Of a DNA stretch of 29,933 nt, positions 23,579 to 29,572 are shown piece by piece. The DNA comes from a virus: positions 1-29,933 of the IMG/VR virus record IMGVR_UViG_3300048825_000099; one strand, given 5' to 3'. Position 1 is the first letter of the stretch. Each line of letters begins with the position of its first letter. A program made the translations under genes and the position numbers. The notes under the pieces were generated by a model, which searched no databases, was not told the origin of the DNA, and was given only the letters and a program-made list of their open reading frames with translations.

Positions 23579-23965
23579 ATGCCGCTTCCAAATCAGATCC
23601 CTTCGCAACCCCACAACTGGCCGGATATTGTCATGGCCGCTTCCTCGGCAATCGGTGTCGCCGGGGGTTTCGGGGCTTGGGTTGCTCGGCGCAGCGGCAA
23701 GCGAGCTGAAGCCCATTCCCAGCGCGTAGAGAGGGTGGAGGAGCGTGTTGGAAAACTCGAAAGCCGCGCTCAACACCTGGAGGACATTTCCATGACCCGC
23801 GCTGAAATGACGGCCAGCATTGAGCATATCGCAACCGCGCTCACATCGGTGATGCAGCACACCAGCGACAAGATGGATAGCGGATTTTCGGACGTGCGGA
23901 GCGATATCAGGGCTGTGCATGAGCGCCTGGATGATCACATTGACAAGGGGGCTGGTCATGCCTAA
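23579..23965 (+). CDS. TM plus coiled-coil protein of the lysis region (spanin-like or holin accessory)
   Basis: A protein of 128 residues. GAGGA at 23570-23574 precedes ATG 23579. Residues about 15-37 (PDIVMAASSAIGVAGGFGAWVARR) are one membrane segment, followed by a long coiled coil (RVERVEERVGKLESRAQHLED ... SDVRSDIRAVHERLDDHID). An N-terminal anchor and a coiled coil is the layout of inner-membrane spanins and of some holin-associated proteins. It overlaps the endolysin gene by eight bases. Without a recognised outer-membrane partner the exact role is uncertain. Confidence 0.65.
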   Translation: MPLPNQIPSQPHNWPDIVMAASSAIGVAGGFGAWVARRSGKRAEAHSQRVERVEERVGKLESRAQHLEDISMTRAEMTASIEHIATALTSVMQHTSDKMDSGFSDVRSDIRAVHERLDDHIDKGAGHA

Positions 23966-24491
23966 TTTCGCGGTAGAGTTCCAGCGTGTCATGGGCGCAG
24001 AGGGCCGGGTGCTAGAGGACGTGCCGGGCGACCATGGCGGCCGCACCTATTGCGGCATCAGCGAGGTCTTCAACTCCACCTGGCCCGGCTGGGCGCTCAT
24101 TGACAGCGGCGTGGCGCTCACCGACCCTACGCTTCTGGCCCTGGTGCGCAGCTTTTACCTGGCCAACTACTGGCAGGCTTGCCGCTGCGACCTACTGCCG
24201 GACCCGCTCGCTGGCGCTGTGTTCAGCGCGGCCATCAACTGCGGGCCTGTGGTAGTCGTCCAATGGGTCCAGCGGGCGCTCAACCTGGCGCTCGACCTGT
24301 CGCTGCCCGTTGACGGCGTCATGGGCCGGGATACCCTGTCGGCAGTCGGGCAGGAGAGGTCCGCTGACATCGAGGCGCAATTCCTGGGCTACTGGCTCCG
24401 CCACTACATTGACCTGGCCGAAGTGGACCCCACGCAGCGCAAGTTTTTCATCGGGTGGGTGCGCCGTGCATCTGCCTATTTCGCGGCCTAG
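23958..24491 (+). CDS. Endolysin, GH108-like with peptidoglycan-binding domain
   Basis: A protein of 177 residues from ATG 23958. The N-terminal catalytic region reads FQRVMGAEGRVLEDVPGDHGGRTYCGIS (residues about 7-35), the GH108/ZliS muramidase pattern with a probable catalytic Glu in AEG and a D-x-GG-T-GI core. Residues about 90-140 (FSAAINCGPVVVVQWVQRALNLALDL...VDGVMGRDTLSAV) match PG_binding_3. It cleaves the peptidoglycan glycan strands. No signal peptide is visible, so release would need a holin. Its neighbours on both sides are membrane proteins. Confidence 0.88.
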   Translation: MPNFAVEFQRVMGAEGRVLEDVPGDHGGRTYCGISEVFNSTWPGWALIDSGVALTDPTLLALVRSFYLANYWQACRCDLLPDPLAGAVFSAAINCGPVVVVQWVQRALNLALDLSLPVDGVMGRDTLSAVGQERSADIEAQFLGYWLRHYIDLAEVDPTQRKFFIGWVRRASAYFAA

Positions 24492-24511
24492 CCGCACACT
24501 CGGAGAACCCC

Positions 24512-25384
24512 ATGAACCCCATCACCACCACGGCCCAGGCGCTTTCTGTCATCAACAGCACCGACTGGCTGGGCATTGTGCATCTACTCCCCGGCCTGGC
24601 TCTATCTGCTCTGCTGGCCTGGCTCTTGGCCACTCCCGTTCAGGCGGCGATTGAGACCGCTATCGCTGCGGCTCTGCCTGTGTGGGCCTTCCCGATCAAG
24701 GCTTTGCTGCCGACCATTTTCAGCGCGGCCATTGGCTATCTCGCCCATGCGCTCGGCGGGCTTTCTGGCGTGGACGCTGTTACCGGCGCTGTGGTGCTGA
24801 CTCAGGCAACCCATTGGGCAAATGAACAGCCGTGGGCTGTGGAGTTGGAGGGCAAGTTTCCCAAGGTCTGGGCATGGATTGGCAAGGGCGTTTCTCCCAC
24901 GGCCAAGATGGTCATGCTGTGCGGCCTGCTGCTGGGCCTGGGTGCGGGGCTGTCTGCCGATACCACCACTACTGCGCGCGGATTTATGGCCACGCCGTCC
25001 CTGCTGGCTCAGGGCGCGCTCTACCAGCTCAACACGGACGGGACTTTGACGCCGACCGCTGAGAGCGTGGCGGGGATGCAGTATAGTTTTTATTGGGGCA
25101 CCTACACCGAGAGCACCGAGGGCAAGATTAATTTTGAGCCCTTGGTTTTCATCACGCCATTTTCCATCGGCGTCTCGACCGGCACCGGCTCGACCCGCCC
25201 CGTTTATAGTGTCGCGGTGGGATACAAATATTTTGGCGTCTCGGCGGCGTGGAATCTCGGAGCCAATCAGGAGCGCCCACTTGTGGGCTTCATGGCCAGC
25301 ATCCCGCTTGACCCGCTGCTCAATGGCCTGGTATGGGATATCAGCGGCACGGCGGCCAAGTATTTCCCCGGAGCGTCTTTCTGA
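24512..25384 (+). CDS. Holin-like multi-TM protein with beta-rich C-terminal domain
   Basis: A protein of 290 residues from ATG 24512, with GGAG at 24502-24505. Membrane segments: about 21-43 (GIVHLLPGLALSALLAWLLAT), 57-83 (WAFPIKALLPTIFSAAIGYL) and 130-148 (AKMVMLCGLLLGLGAGLSA). From about 150 to 290 the sequence alternates like outer-membrane strands (YSFYWGTY, FEPLVFITPFSIGVS, YSVAVGYKYFGVSAAWNL, LVGFMASIP). Small membrane proteins beside endolysins are usually holins; the long beta tail is not typical of holins and could reach the outer membrane. Exact role is uncertain. It ends just before a terminator. Confidence 0.65.
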   Translation: MNPITTTAQALSVINSTDWLGIVHLLPGLALSALLAWLLATPVQAAIETAIAAALPVWAFPIKALLPTIFSAAIGYLAHALGGLSGVDAVTGAVVLTQATHWANEQPWAVELEGKFPKVWAWIGKGVSPTAKMVMLCGLLLGLGAGLSADTTTTARGFMATPSLLAQGALYQLNTDGTLTPTAESVAGMQYSFYWGTYTESTEGKINFEPLVFITPFSIGVSTGTGSTRPVYSVAVGYKYFGVSAAWNLGANQERPLVGFMASIPLDPLLNGLVWDISGTAAKYFPGASF

Positions 25385-25388
25385 TTTT

Positions 25389-25655
25389 TCACTTCCGCGC
25401 AATTTTAGCCGTGGCCCTGCTATCATGCGGGGCCACGGCTTTTAACTTTCCTCTCTTTAAAGCATCCGAAAAATCAGGATATTCTTCTCTAACTCTTGCA
25501 AGAGTGTCGACCGACATTCCAAATCTCGCCGCTATTGCTCCGTAGCTAAATGCTTGAGTAGCTATGGCCTCAGCTTTAATGATATCCTCTTCTTTTGGAA
25601 CAAAGGGCTTCGGCCCTGGTGTTGATGGAGTCCTATTCTTAGTCTTATTGGTCAT
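25389..25655 (-). CDS. TerS-like HTH protein in the AT-rich cassette
   Basis: An 88-residue protein from ATG 25655, with GAGGG five bases upstream. After a basic, proline-rich N-terminus (MTNKTKNRTPSTPGPKPF), residues about 26-70 (KAEAIATQAFSYGAIAARFGMSVDTLARVREEYPDFSDALKRGKLK) form a helix-turn-helix. It parallels TerS at 2762 (ASRGLDHDDIARVLGISVTTLYEHKAKNEEFAEAIRRGKAK). It is shorter and on the other strand. The coding end runs through a terminator hairpin of the other strand. It overlaps the ASCH gene by 11 bases. It could be a TerS homologue, or a DNA-binding protein that competes with or replaces TerS. Confidence 0.7.
   Translation of the reverse strand: MTNKTKNRTPSTPGPKPFVPKEEDIIKAEAIATQAFSYGAIAARFGMSVDTLARVREEYPDFSDALKRGKLKAVAPHDSRATAKIARK
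25408..25443 (+). terminator. Rho-independent terminator ending the rightward genes
   Basis: GCCGTGGCCC (25408-25417) pairs with GGGCCACGGC (25430-25439), then TTTT. It marks the end of the rightward late region. The hairpin DNA also codes for the last residues of the leftward gene at 25389-25655. A minus-strand reading shows no T-run. Confidence 0.85.
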
Positions 25656-25959
25656 GATTGCCCTCAAATTCAAAAATACCCAATTTTCCTTTTATCTTTT
25701 CCGGCTTAACCAATTGTATATTCTGAAGTTCAAAAACAAAAAGCAAGGGAGAAAAATCAACACAGGAAGCCTTTTCGTCCTCTTTTATCATTTTCCGACA
25801 ATTAACAATTTCGGCTGTACAAACTGTTTCCCCTTGAGGCTGAGAAGCAGCAATAATAATAGGTCCTCTGTATCTTGTTGCCCAACTCCGCGTTTCAAGA
25901 GTTTTCACCCCATCTGCTATAAGATTAGCCCATTTAGGCTTAAGCATTATTGCTTTCAT
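25645..25959 (-). CDS. ASCH-domain protein
   Basis: A protein of 104 residues. AGGAGG four bases before ATG 25959 is a strong ribosome site. The sequence MLKPKWANLIADGVKTLETRSWATRYRGPIIIAASQ is the hallmark of ASCH/PUA-like domains (P-x-W-A-x-L-I...G-x-K-x-x-E-x-R-S-W...Y-R-G). These small domains bind or process modified nucleosides and RNA, and are common in phages. The C-terminal half (FELQNIQLVKPEKIKGKLGIFEF) completes the barrel. It shares 20 bases with the GNAT gene upstream and is strikingly AT-rich. Confidence 0.88.
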   Translation of the reverse strand: MKAIMLKPKWANLIADGVKTLETRSWATRYRGPIIIAASQPQGETVCTAEIVNCRKMIKEDEKASCVDFSPLLFVFELQNIQLVKPEKIKGKLGIFEFEGNHDQ

Positions 25960-26476
25960 AAATCCTCCTAAGTCTTCCTGCCGTTTGTCTTAAACCAACT
26001 TTTACAAGGATGATTGTCTTTAAATTTCTGCCTGGAATTGGCTCTCCAATCCTTTCGTATCCTCTTTTTTCAAACCATGGCCCCATTTGCTCGGTCGCTC
26101 TAACAAATGAAGAGTTTAAAAATCTAACTATCTTGTCCCCGAATCCGCGGCCTTGATATTTTCTCGAAACAGCCAAAGTTAAAAGCTGGTTTCTCCTTGG
26201 ATTTGATATGCTTATGGCTATTCTTTCACCAGAAAAACAATAAAAATAACACCCTCCATTTTTTGCGTTTATCGACCAATTATTTTCCCCAACAAATGCA
26301 GGATATCTTGCACTATTCAACAGTTTCTTGGCGATTCTATACTCTCCAGGCCTGCCTAGAACAACTTCAAAATCATTTTTGCATACGCAAATGGACTCTC
26401 CCGCAATTAAGACATTTGCAGGTTTCTGAATTTCCTGGTGTTGCTCGACTAAATTCATCGGGAGATTTGTATTCAT
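25940..26476 (-). CDS. GNAT-family acetyltransferase-like protein
   Basis: A protein of 178 residues. AAGGTGAT lies about seven bases before ATG 26476. Residues about 75-165 show the GNAT fold: a strand ERIAISI, then LLTLAVSRKYQGRGFGDKIVRFL with the acetyl-CoA loop Q-G-R-G-F-G at 108-113, then a helix and WFEKRGYERIGEP near the end. The substrate is unknown. The start overlaps the ParB-like gene by 104 bases, an unusually long overlap. AT-rich codon use sets it apart from the rest of the phage. Confidence 0.8.
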   Translation of the reverse strand: MNTNLPMNLVEQHQEIQKPANVLIAGESICVCKNDFEVVLGRPGEYRIAKKLLNSARYPAFVGENNWSINAKNGGCYFYCFSGERIAISISNPRRNQLLTLAVSRKYQGRGFGDKIVRFLNSSFVRATEQMGPWFEKRGYERIGEPIPGRNLKTIILVKVGLRQTAGRLRRIYESNNA

Positions 26477-26903
26477 CTAGCATCACCTTCAACTTGTCAT
26501 CAAATTCAAGAACTTCTTTCAAAATTTGTTTATCTAAATGAATATCTATTAAAATTTCGTCTGGCAAATCAGCCAAAAAGGGAGCGATTAGTTCTGCCGG
26601 GGGGTCTCCGTGAATTGTATTTAAATTCATGGCAATTCTTTTGCATTGCATCTCTGACATATCAATCAAAACAACGGGATATTCTGTCATGCCTAACTCT
26701 TTCCCAGCCATAAATCGATGATTTCCGCTGACTATTTCGTACTCATCGTTTCCAATTTCTCTAACTACAATAGGAGCTAAAAAGCCGTCTCTTTCAATAC
26801 TTCTTTTTAGACTATCCATTTGTTTAGGCGTTAAATATTGCGGGTTCTTTCTAAGAAGTCTTAATTTCTGGGCCTCTATTTCTAGGTATTTAGGTTTTAT
26901 CAT
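26373..26903 (-). CDS. ParB-like nuclease/partition-domain protein with Cys-rich tail
   Basis: A protein of 176 residues. The ParB/Srx-type domain covers about 20-115: LTPKQMDSLKRSIERDGFLAPIVVRE, then EYEIVSGNHRFMAGKELG with the conserved G-x-HR (60-63), and MNLNTIHGDPPAEL. In phages such proteins act in DNA binding or NTP-dependent clamping and are often near modification or packaging genes. The tail TCKCLNCGRVHLRM (161-174) looks like half of a zinc site; it is encoded in the part overlapping the GNAT gene. A consensus promoter lies at 27002-27030. It is the first gene of the AT-rich cassette. Confidence 0.85.
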   Translation of the reverse strand: MIKPKYLEIEAQKLRLLRKNPQYLTPKQMDSLKRSIERDGFLAPIVVREIGNDEYEIVSGNHRFMAGKELGMTEYPVVLIDMSEMQCKRIAMNLNTIHGDPPAELIAPFLADLPDEILIDIHLDKQILKEVLEFDDKLKVMLDEYKSPDEFSRATPGNSETCKCLNCGRVHLRMQK

Positions 26904-26974
26904 TTATCGCCATGCCTTTCTTTTGGGGCGTCCAGAGCTTCAGCTATTCGCCAAGCCGTGTTTTGTTTTTATTG

Positions 26975-26987
26975 TCCCCGATGGGGA
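26975..26987 (-). other. Hairpin in the leader of the ParB-like gene
   Basis: TCCCC and GGGGA around a 3-base loop form a short stem in the leader between the promoter at 27002-27030 and the start at 26903. There is no T-run. It could influence translation or message stability, but the evidence is only the inverted repeat. Confidence 0.3.
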
Positions 26988-27001
26988 ACGCCCGCAGTTG
27001 A

Positions 27002-27030
27002 TTATAACCCGTTTAAAAATATGAATCAAG
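27002..27030 (-). promoter_or_regulatory. Consensus promoter for the AT-rich cassette
   Basis: On the minus strand TTGATT (27025-27030), 17 bases, and a perfect TATAAT (27002-27007). The transcript would start near 26995, about 92 bases before the ParB-like start. This gives the cassette its own, possibly constitutive, expression, typical of a cargo (moron) unit. Confidence 0.85.
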
Positions 27031-27103
27031 CGGGATTATGAATACCGCCTCCAACTCATCCTCCGTCCAGTCCGCGCCCTCGATTAGTTTGACCAGCCAC
27101 CAG

Positions 27104-27307
27104 TCAGGCGGCATGGGGCTGGGCTAGTATGCAGACAGCGGAGTGATTCGTGTTCTCCCATATCAGAGCGCCGCAGCCCGCGCACTCAATTTTGATTTGC
27201 GCGCCGCATTGGCAGCGCGTGGTGTTGCGGTGCGCCAGGGGAGCGGGCGCGAAGCCGGAGCCCTTGGTGTAGGCGCAGTTTTTGTGGTGCTTGATGTGCT
27301 GAATCAT
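27104..27307 (-). CDS. Small zinc-ribbon-like protein
   Basis: A protein of 67 residues from ATG 27307 with AAGGAG eight bases upstream. RCQCGAQIKIECAGCGALIWE (about residues 31-51) has C-x-C...C-x2-C, a likely zinc ribbon; extra His and Cys lie at both ends (HIKHHKNC, NHSAVC). It is separated from the leftward operon by 83 bases holding nested inverted repeats (27338-27392), so it may be attenuated or separately regulated. Its function is not known; small ribbons often bind DNA, RNA or host proteins. Confidence 0.7.
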   Translation of the reverse strand: MIQHIKHHKNCAYTKGSGFAPAPLAHRNTTRCQCGAQIKIECAGCGALIWENTNHSAVCILAQPHAA

Positions 27308-27337
27308 GGCTTGGGCTCCTTACCCCTGTGGGCGGCC

Positions 27338-27392
27338 AACTGTCAAGGGATTCTTGACAGTTCAATCGCTGATTTAATTACTTGAATCCCTT
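27338..27392. promoter_or_regulatory. Nested inverted repeats, candidate operator or attenuator
   Basis: AACTGTCAAG (27338-27347) and CTTGACAGTT (27353-27362) form a perfect 10-bp inverted repeat with a 5-base spacer. A second pair, AAGGGATTC (27345-27353) and GAATCCCTT (27384-27392), overlaps the first, so the two stems exclude each other in RNA. Both arms of the first repeat also hold TTGACA, one on each strand. There is no T-run, so it is not a plain terminator. Confidence 0.6.
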
Positions 27393-27726
27393 ATAAGACG
27401 GGACCAAGTCGACAGGAATCTGAATGCGATTTACAATTCGACTTCTTCCTCAGCGCTTGTGTCCCAATGCAAATCTGCCTGCTTCTGCAGGGCGCGCCCG
27501 AGCTCCCCCCGCTGACATCTCGATGGGCAGGGCATGGGGCTGGACAGTCTGCGCTATGGAGCCCATTGCCTCCCCGCCTCAAACTATTTAGGCAAGCATC
27601 AAAATACCCCGCCCTGGTTATCGTTTCGCTCGCTTGCTGGGCGAAGAACTCTCCGGCTTTGCGCTGGCTTTCGTTGGAGACCGCAAAAGCCTTTGCTTGC
27701 TCATCCCGCATGGGCAGCATATCCAT
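27391..27726 (-). CDS. Small protein with conserved C-NSL-RGG-GLH-DCP-PCP motif
   Basis: A protein of 111 residues beginning MDMLPMRDEQAKAFAVSNE, with AGGTG upstream of ATG 27726. The first 40 residues are helical. Residues 45-67 read CLNSLRRGGNGLHSADCPAPCP. The same motif with the same Cys spacing occurs in the 57-residue gene at 28536-28709. The C-terminal 40 residues are low-complexity and Ser/Arg/Cys-rich. Overlap with the previous gene is 109 bases, which lowers certainty about the exact start. A metal-binding function is inferred; the family is not recognised. Confidence 0.6.
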   Translation of the reverse strand: MDMLPMRDEQAKAFAVSNESQRKAGEFFAQQASETITRAGYFDACLNSLRRGGNGLHSADCPAPCPAHRDVSGGSSGAPCRSRQICIGTQALRKKSNCKSHSDSCRLGPVL

Positions 27727-27881
27727 TCAGTCACCTGAGATTGGGTTGGGCCGTGCCATTGAAAATGACAACCTAGATTGTTGTGGTTGTCCGTATCCTT
27801 GTGATGCGCTGCGCTGTGTCCGCACTTGCAGATGATGCTCTTGGGGTCTGGCTTCCTGTCCCGCCTCTCTTGCGTGGTCAT
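27618..27881 (-). CDS. Cysteine/histidine-rich small protein (MTTQER type)
   Basis: A protein of 87 residues. AGGAG five bases before ATG 27881; the start overlaps the previous stop by four bases. Residues about 18-60 (CKCGHSAAHHKDTDNHNNLGCHFQWHGP...WICCPCGMSK) have enough Cys and His for a zinc site. The last 28 residues are basic and overlap the next gene. The first seven residues, MTTQERR, recur at the end of the 28706-29239 protein, a sign of gene shuffling in this operon. Confidence 0.62.
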   Translation of the reverse strand: MTTQERRDRKPDPKSIICKCGHSAAHHKDTDNHNNLGCHFQWHGPTQSQVTEWICCPCGMSKQRLLRSPTKASAKPESSSPSKRAKR

Positions 27882-28357
27882 TGGGGCTCCTGAGTAAACT
27901 TAATGCAATCGGAGGAACCGAGTAGCTGATTCTCTAACGCACCCTTCTCCGCCTCAAGCGCAGAGACGCGGGCGGCGAATGTCCGCCACGCGCAAAGCAG
28001 GGGATACCATTCCTCTCGAGGATACCATAGTTGCATGTCGCCATATTCAGGAGCGTCAATATCCGCCGCTGGCTCCATCCTCCCATCCGCCAGGTTGGTG
28101 TATGGTCCATCTGAAAACTCATCGGGCTCCCACGCTTCGCCCTCGTCCTCCCCTTCCTCCGTCCTCTCGGCGGCTGGCTGGGCGCGGGCGTTCCATCTTG
28201 AGGCTGCCTCGCCTAAACCCGCAATGCCCTCTCCCTCCAAATAGCATAGGCAGGTAGGGCACCCGATGCGATATATCGTCGCATCCGGATGGGGGTAATT
28301 TTTGGATATGTGCGCCTCGCTCCCGCAGAAAGGGCATCGCTTCAGCGCTTCGCTCAT
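27878..28357 (-). CDS. Lar-like zinc protein (restriction-alleviation type N-terminus)
   Basis: A protein of 159 residues. AGGAGG seven bases before ATG 28357. Residues 1-60 (MSEALKRCPFCGSEAH...IGCPTCLC...GEAASRWNAR) follow the Lar/phage-zinc-ribbon pattern: two C-x2-C pairs (8/11 and 33/36) and a final W-N-x-R. In coliphages Lar lessens type I restriction; many phage relatives are of unknown role. The acidic middle is followed by WYPREEWYPLLCAWRTFAARVSALEAEKGALENQLL, a helix. Whether it acts against restriction here is inference. Confidence 0.78.
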   Translation of the reverse strand: MSEALKRCPFCGSEAHISKNYPHPDATIYRIGCPTCLCYLEGEGIAGLGEAASRWNARAQPAAERTEEGEDEGEAWEPDEFSDGPYTNLADGRMEPAADIDAPEYGDMQLWYPREEWYPLLCAWRTFAARVSALEAEKGALENQLLGSSDCIKFTQEPQ

Positions 28358-28539
28358 TTGTTTGCCTCCTGTTTGATTGCGCGGTCATCCCGCGCGGCCT
28401 CGTACCGCTCATCGCCGTCATCGTCCACCCAGCCGCCCTGGCCGCTGCATCGCTGGCAGATAGTGGTATCTTCCGCGGCCTCGGGTTCCTGCTCTCCGCT
28501 GCCCTCGCAGTCCGGGCATGTTTTCCATCTCTGGCTCAT
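28354..28539 (-). CDS. DnaJ-type zinc-finger miniprotein
   Basis: A protein of 61 residues. ATG 28539 has GGAGG seven bases upstream; an in-frame ATG at 28554 is less well placed. Two CxxCxGxG elements are seen, CPDCEGSG (C8, C11) and CQRCSGQG (C28, C31), the DnaJ central zinc motif without the J-domain. Stand-alone forms occur in phages and may bind host chaperones or nucleic acids. Start and stop overlap its neighbours by four bases. Confidence 0.75.
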   Translation of the reverse strand: MSQRWKTCPDCEGSGEQEPEAAEDTTICQRCSGQGGWVDDDGDERYEAARDDRAIKQEANK

Positions 28540-28709
28540 TCTCGGTCCTCCCATCGGCCCGCAAATGGGCAGGGCTGCGGGCAGTCCAGGCCATGTAGGC
28601 CGTGGCCACCACGATGCAGGCTATTGGGGCAGGCATCCAGCCGCGCCTGCCAGCTTAGATGCTCCTCGCGGATAGCTGCGAGGCGGTTAACGATTTCGAT
28701 GGCGGTCAT
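28536..28709 (-). CDS. 57-residue protein with C-NSL-RGG-GLH-DCP-PCP motif
   Basis: ATG 28709 has GGAGG eight bases upstream and overlaps the previous stop. A helix (MTAIEIVNRLAAIREEHLSWQARL) leads to CPNSLHRGGHGLHGLDCPQP (from C27), with C43 and C47 at the same spacing as in the paralogous motif at 27391-27726. It is likely a metal-binding or disulfide-like fold; the family is not recognised. Confidence 0.68.
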   Translation of the reverse strand: MTAIEIVNRLAAIREEHLSWQARLDACPNSLHRGGHGLHGLDCPQPCPFAGRWEDRE

Positions 28710-29239
28710 TTTGCCATCCTCCGCTCTTGCGTAGTCATGCCGTCCCCTCCGTCCGCCGTGTAGCCAAGCACCCATGGATGCTCCCTACGCTCGTTCTCTG
28801 CCAGCATCATTGAGAAGTTTGCTATATCAGCGCAGTCACGTTGAGCTACTGCGTGCAGACCTGCATCTAGGTTGTGGCGCAAGTCCCTGAGATTGATTTC
28901 AAGCTTTTCCAAAAAATATGCGCGGCAGCAATTATCCCAGCCGCCTCTGTGTTCATTGCGCCTTAACTGGGCTTCCATCATTTGAGCCATGTTCTTGACG
29001 GATTCCCTGGCCTGCACCGCCTTATCCAGCTTGGCCTTGAGCGCGTCCCGCTCGGCCTCAAGCTCGGCCACTCGGGCGGCGTGGTCGGCCTTCATGCGGC
29101 ACCAAGGACACTCTGGAATAGGGTGCCCTGGTATGTCCCAAGCTTGCGCGGCATCAGGCATATAGCCATTTCTGCACCCCATTGGGCAATCATCCTCCTT
29201 TTGCTCTGGCGGCTGGGCTTCCTTCAGCTCTTCGCTCAC
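28706..29239 (-). CDS. Coiled-coil protein with N-terminal zinc motif
   Basis: A protein of 177 residues starting with GTG 29239, chosen because AAGGAGG lies seven bases upstream; the frame could extend to 29371 but without a ribosome site and over another gene. After MSEELKEAQPPEQKEDD come CPMGCRNGYM and ECPWCRMKA (two C-x-x-C-like pairs), then a coiled coil (ARVAELEAERDALKAKLDKAV) and a polar C-terminal half. The last residues MTTQERRMAK copy the start of the gene at 27881. Function unknown. Confidence 0.7.
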   Translation of the reverse strand: MSEELKEAQPPEQKEDDCPMGCRNGYMPDAAQAWDIPGHPIPECPWCRMKADHAARVAELEAERDALKAKLDKAVQARESVKNMAQMMEAQLRRNEHRGGWDNCCRAYFLEKLEINLRDLRHNLDAGLHAVAQRDCADIANFSMMLAENERREHPWVLGYTADGGDGMTTQERRMAK

Positions 29240-29415
29240 GGCTTGACCTCCTTGTAGGGGATGCAGCGGACTCTCTTGCTGAATGCGAAGCACCTCATCT
29301 TCACATCGCTGCACCAGTTTTTCTCGATGTCGTCTGAAAACTTTTTTTCGTGCGGTACGCCGTGAGGACAATTAGCGCACGACTTCCCTGCGCTGTCACA
29401 GATATATTCAGGCAT
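29236..29415 (-). CDS. Cys-rich miniprotein of 59 residues
   Basis: ATG 29415 to stop 29236: MPEYICDSAGKSCANCPHGVP... with six further Cys/His positions (C-x6-C-x2-C, then C, C, C near the C-terminus). It overlaps the gene before by eight bases (ATGCCTGA) and shares four bases with the GTG of the next, as expected of a coupled operon gene. It is below usual gene-finder length limits. Likely a small zinc-binding protein; role unknown. Confidence 0.62.
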   Translation of the reverse strand: MPEYICDSAGKSCANCPHGVPHEKKFSDDIEKNWCSDVKMRCFAFSKRVRCIPYKEVKP

Positions 29416-29572
29416 CGGGGGCCTCGGGCGCCGCGTTCAGGTGGTGGAGCAGGATGGATTGCTGAGACTGGATGCAAAGATGTTTGCTTGCATCACGCAT
29501 TGCCCTCATGTGTTCGCTTGCTGGCTTGCCACACTCGGGGCACTTCAGGCTCTTCAGCGCCTCTTCGCTCAT
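29408..29572 (-). CDS. 54-residue protein with CPECG motif
   Basis: ATG 29572, with GAGGTG five bases upstream, reads MSEEALKSLKCPECGKPASEH and ends NAAPEAPDA. It has one CxxC pair and a helical middle (MRAMRDASKHLCIQSQQSILLHHL). Its start overlaps the stop of the repeat protein (ATGA). Its first residues resemble those of the genes at 29239 (MSEELKE) and 28357 (MSEALKR). Function not assigned. Confidence 0.62.
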   Translation of the reverse strand: MSEEALKSLKCPECGKPASEHMRAMRDASKHLCIQSQQSILLHHLNAAPEAPDA

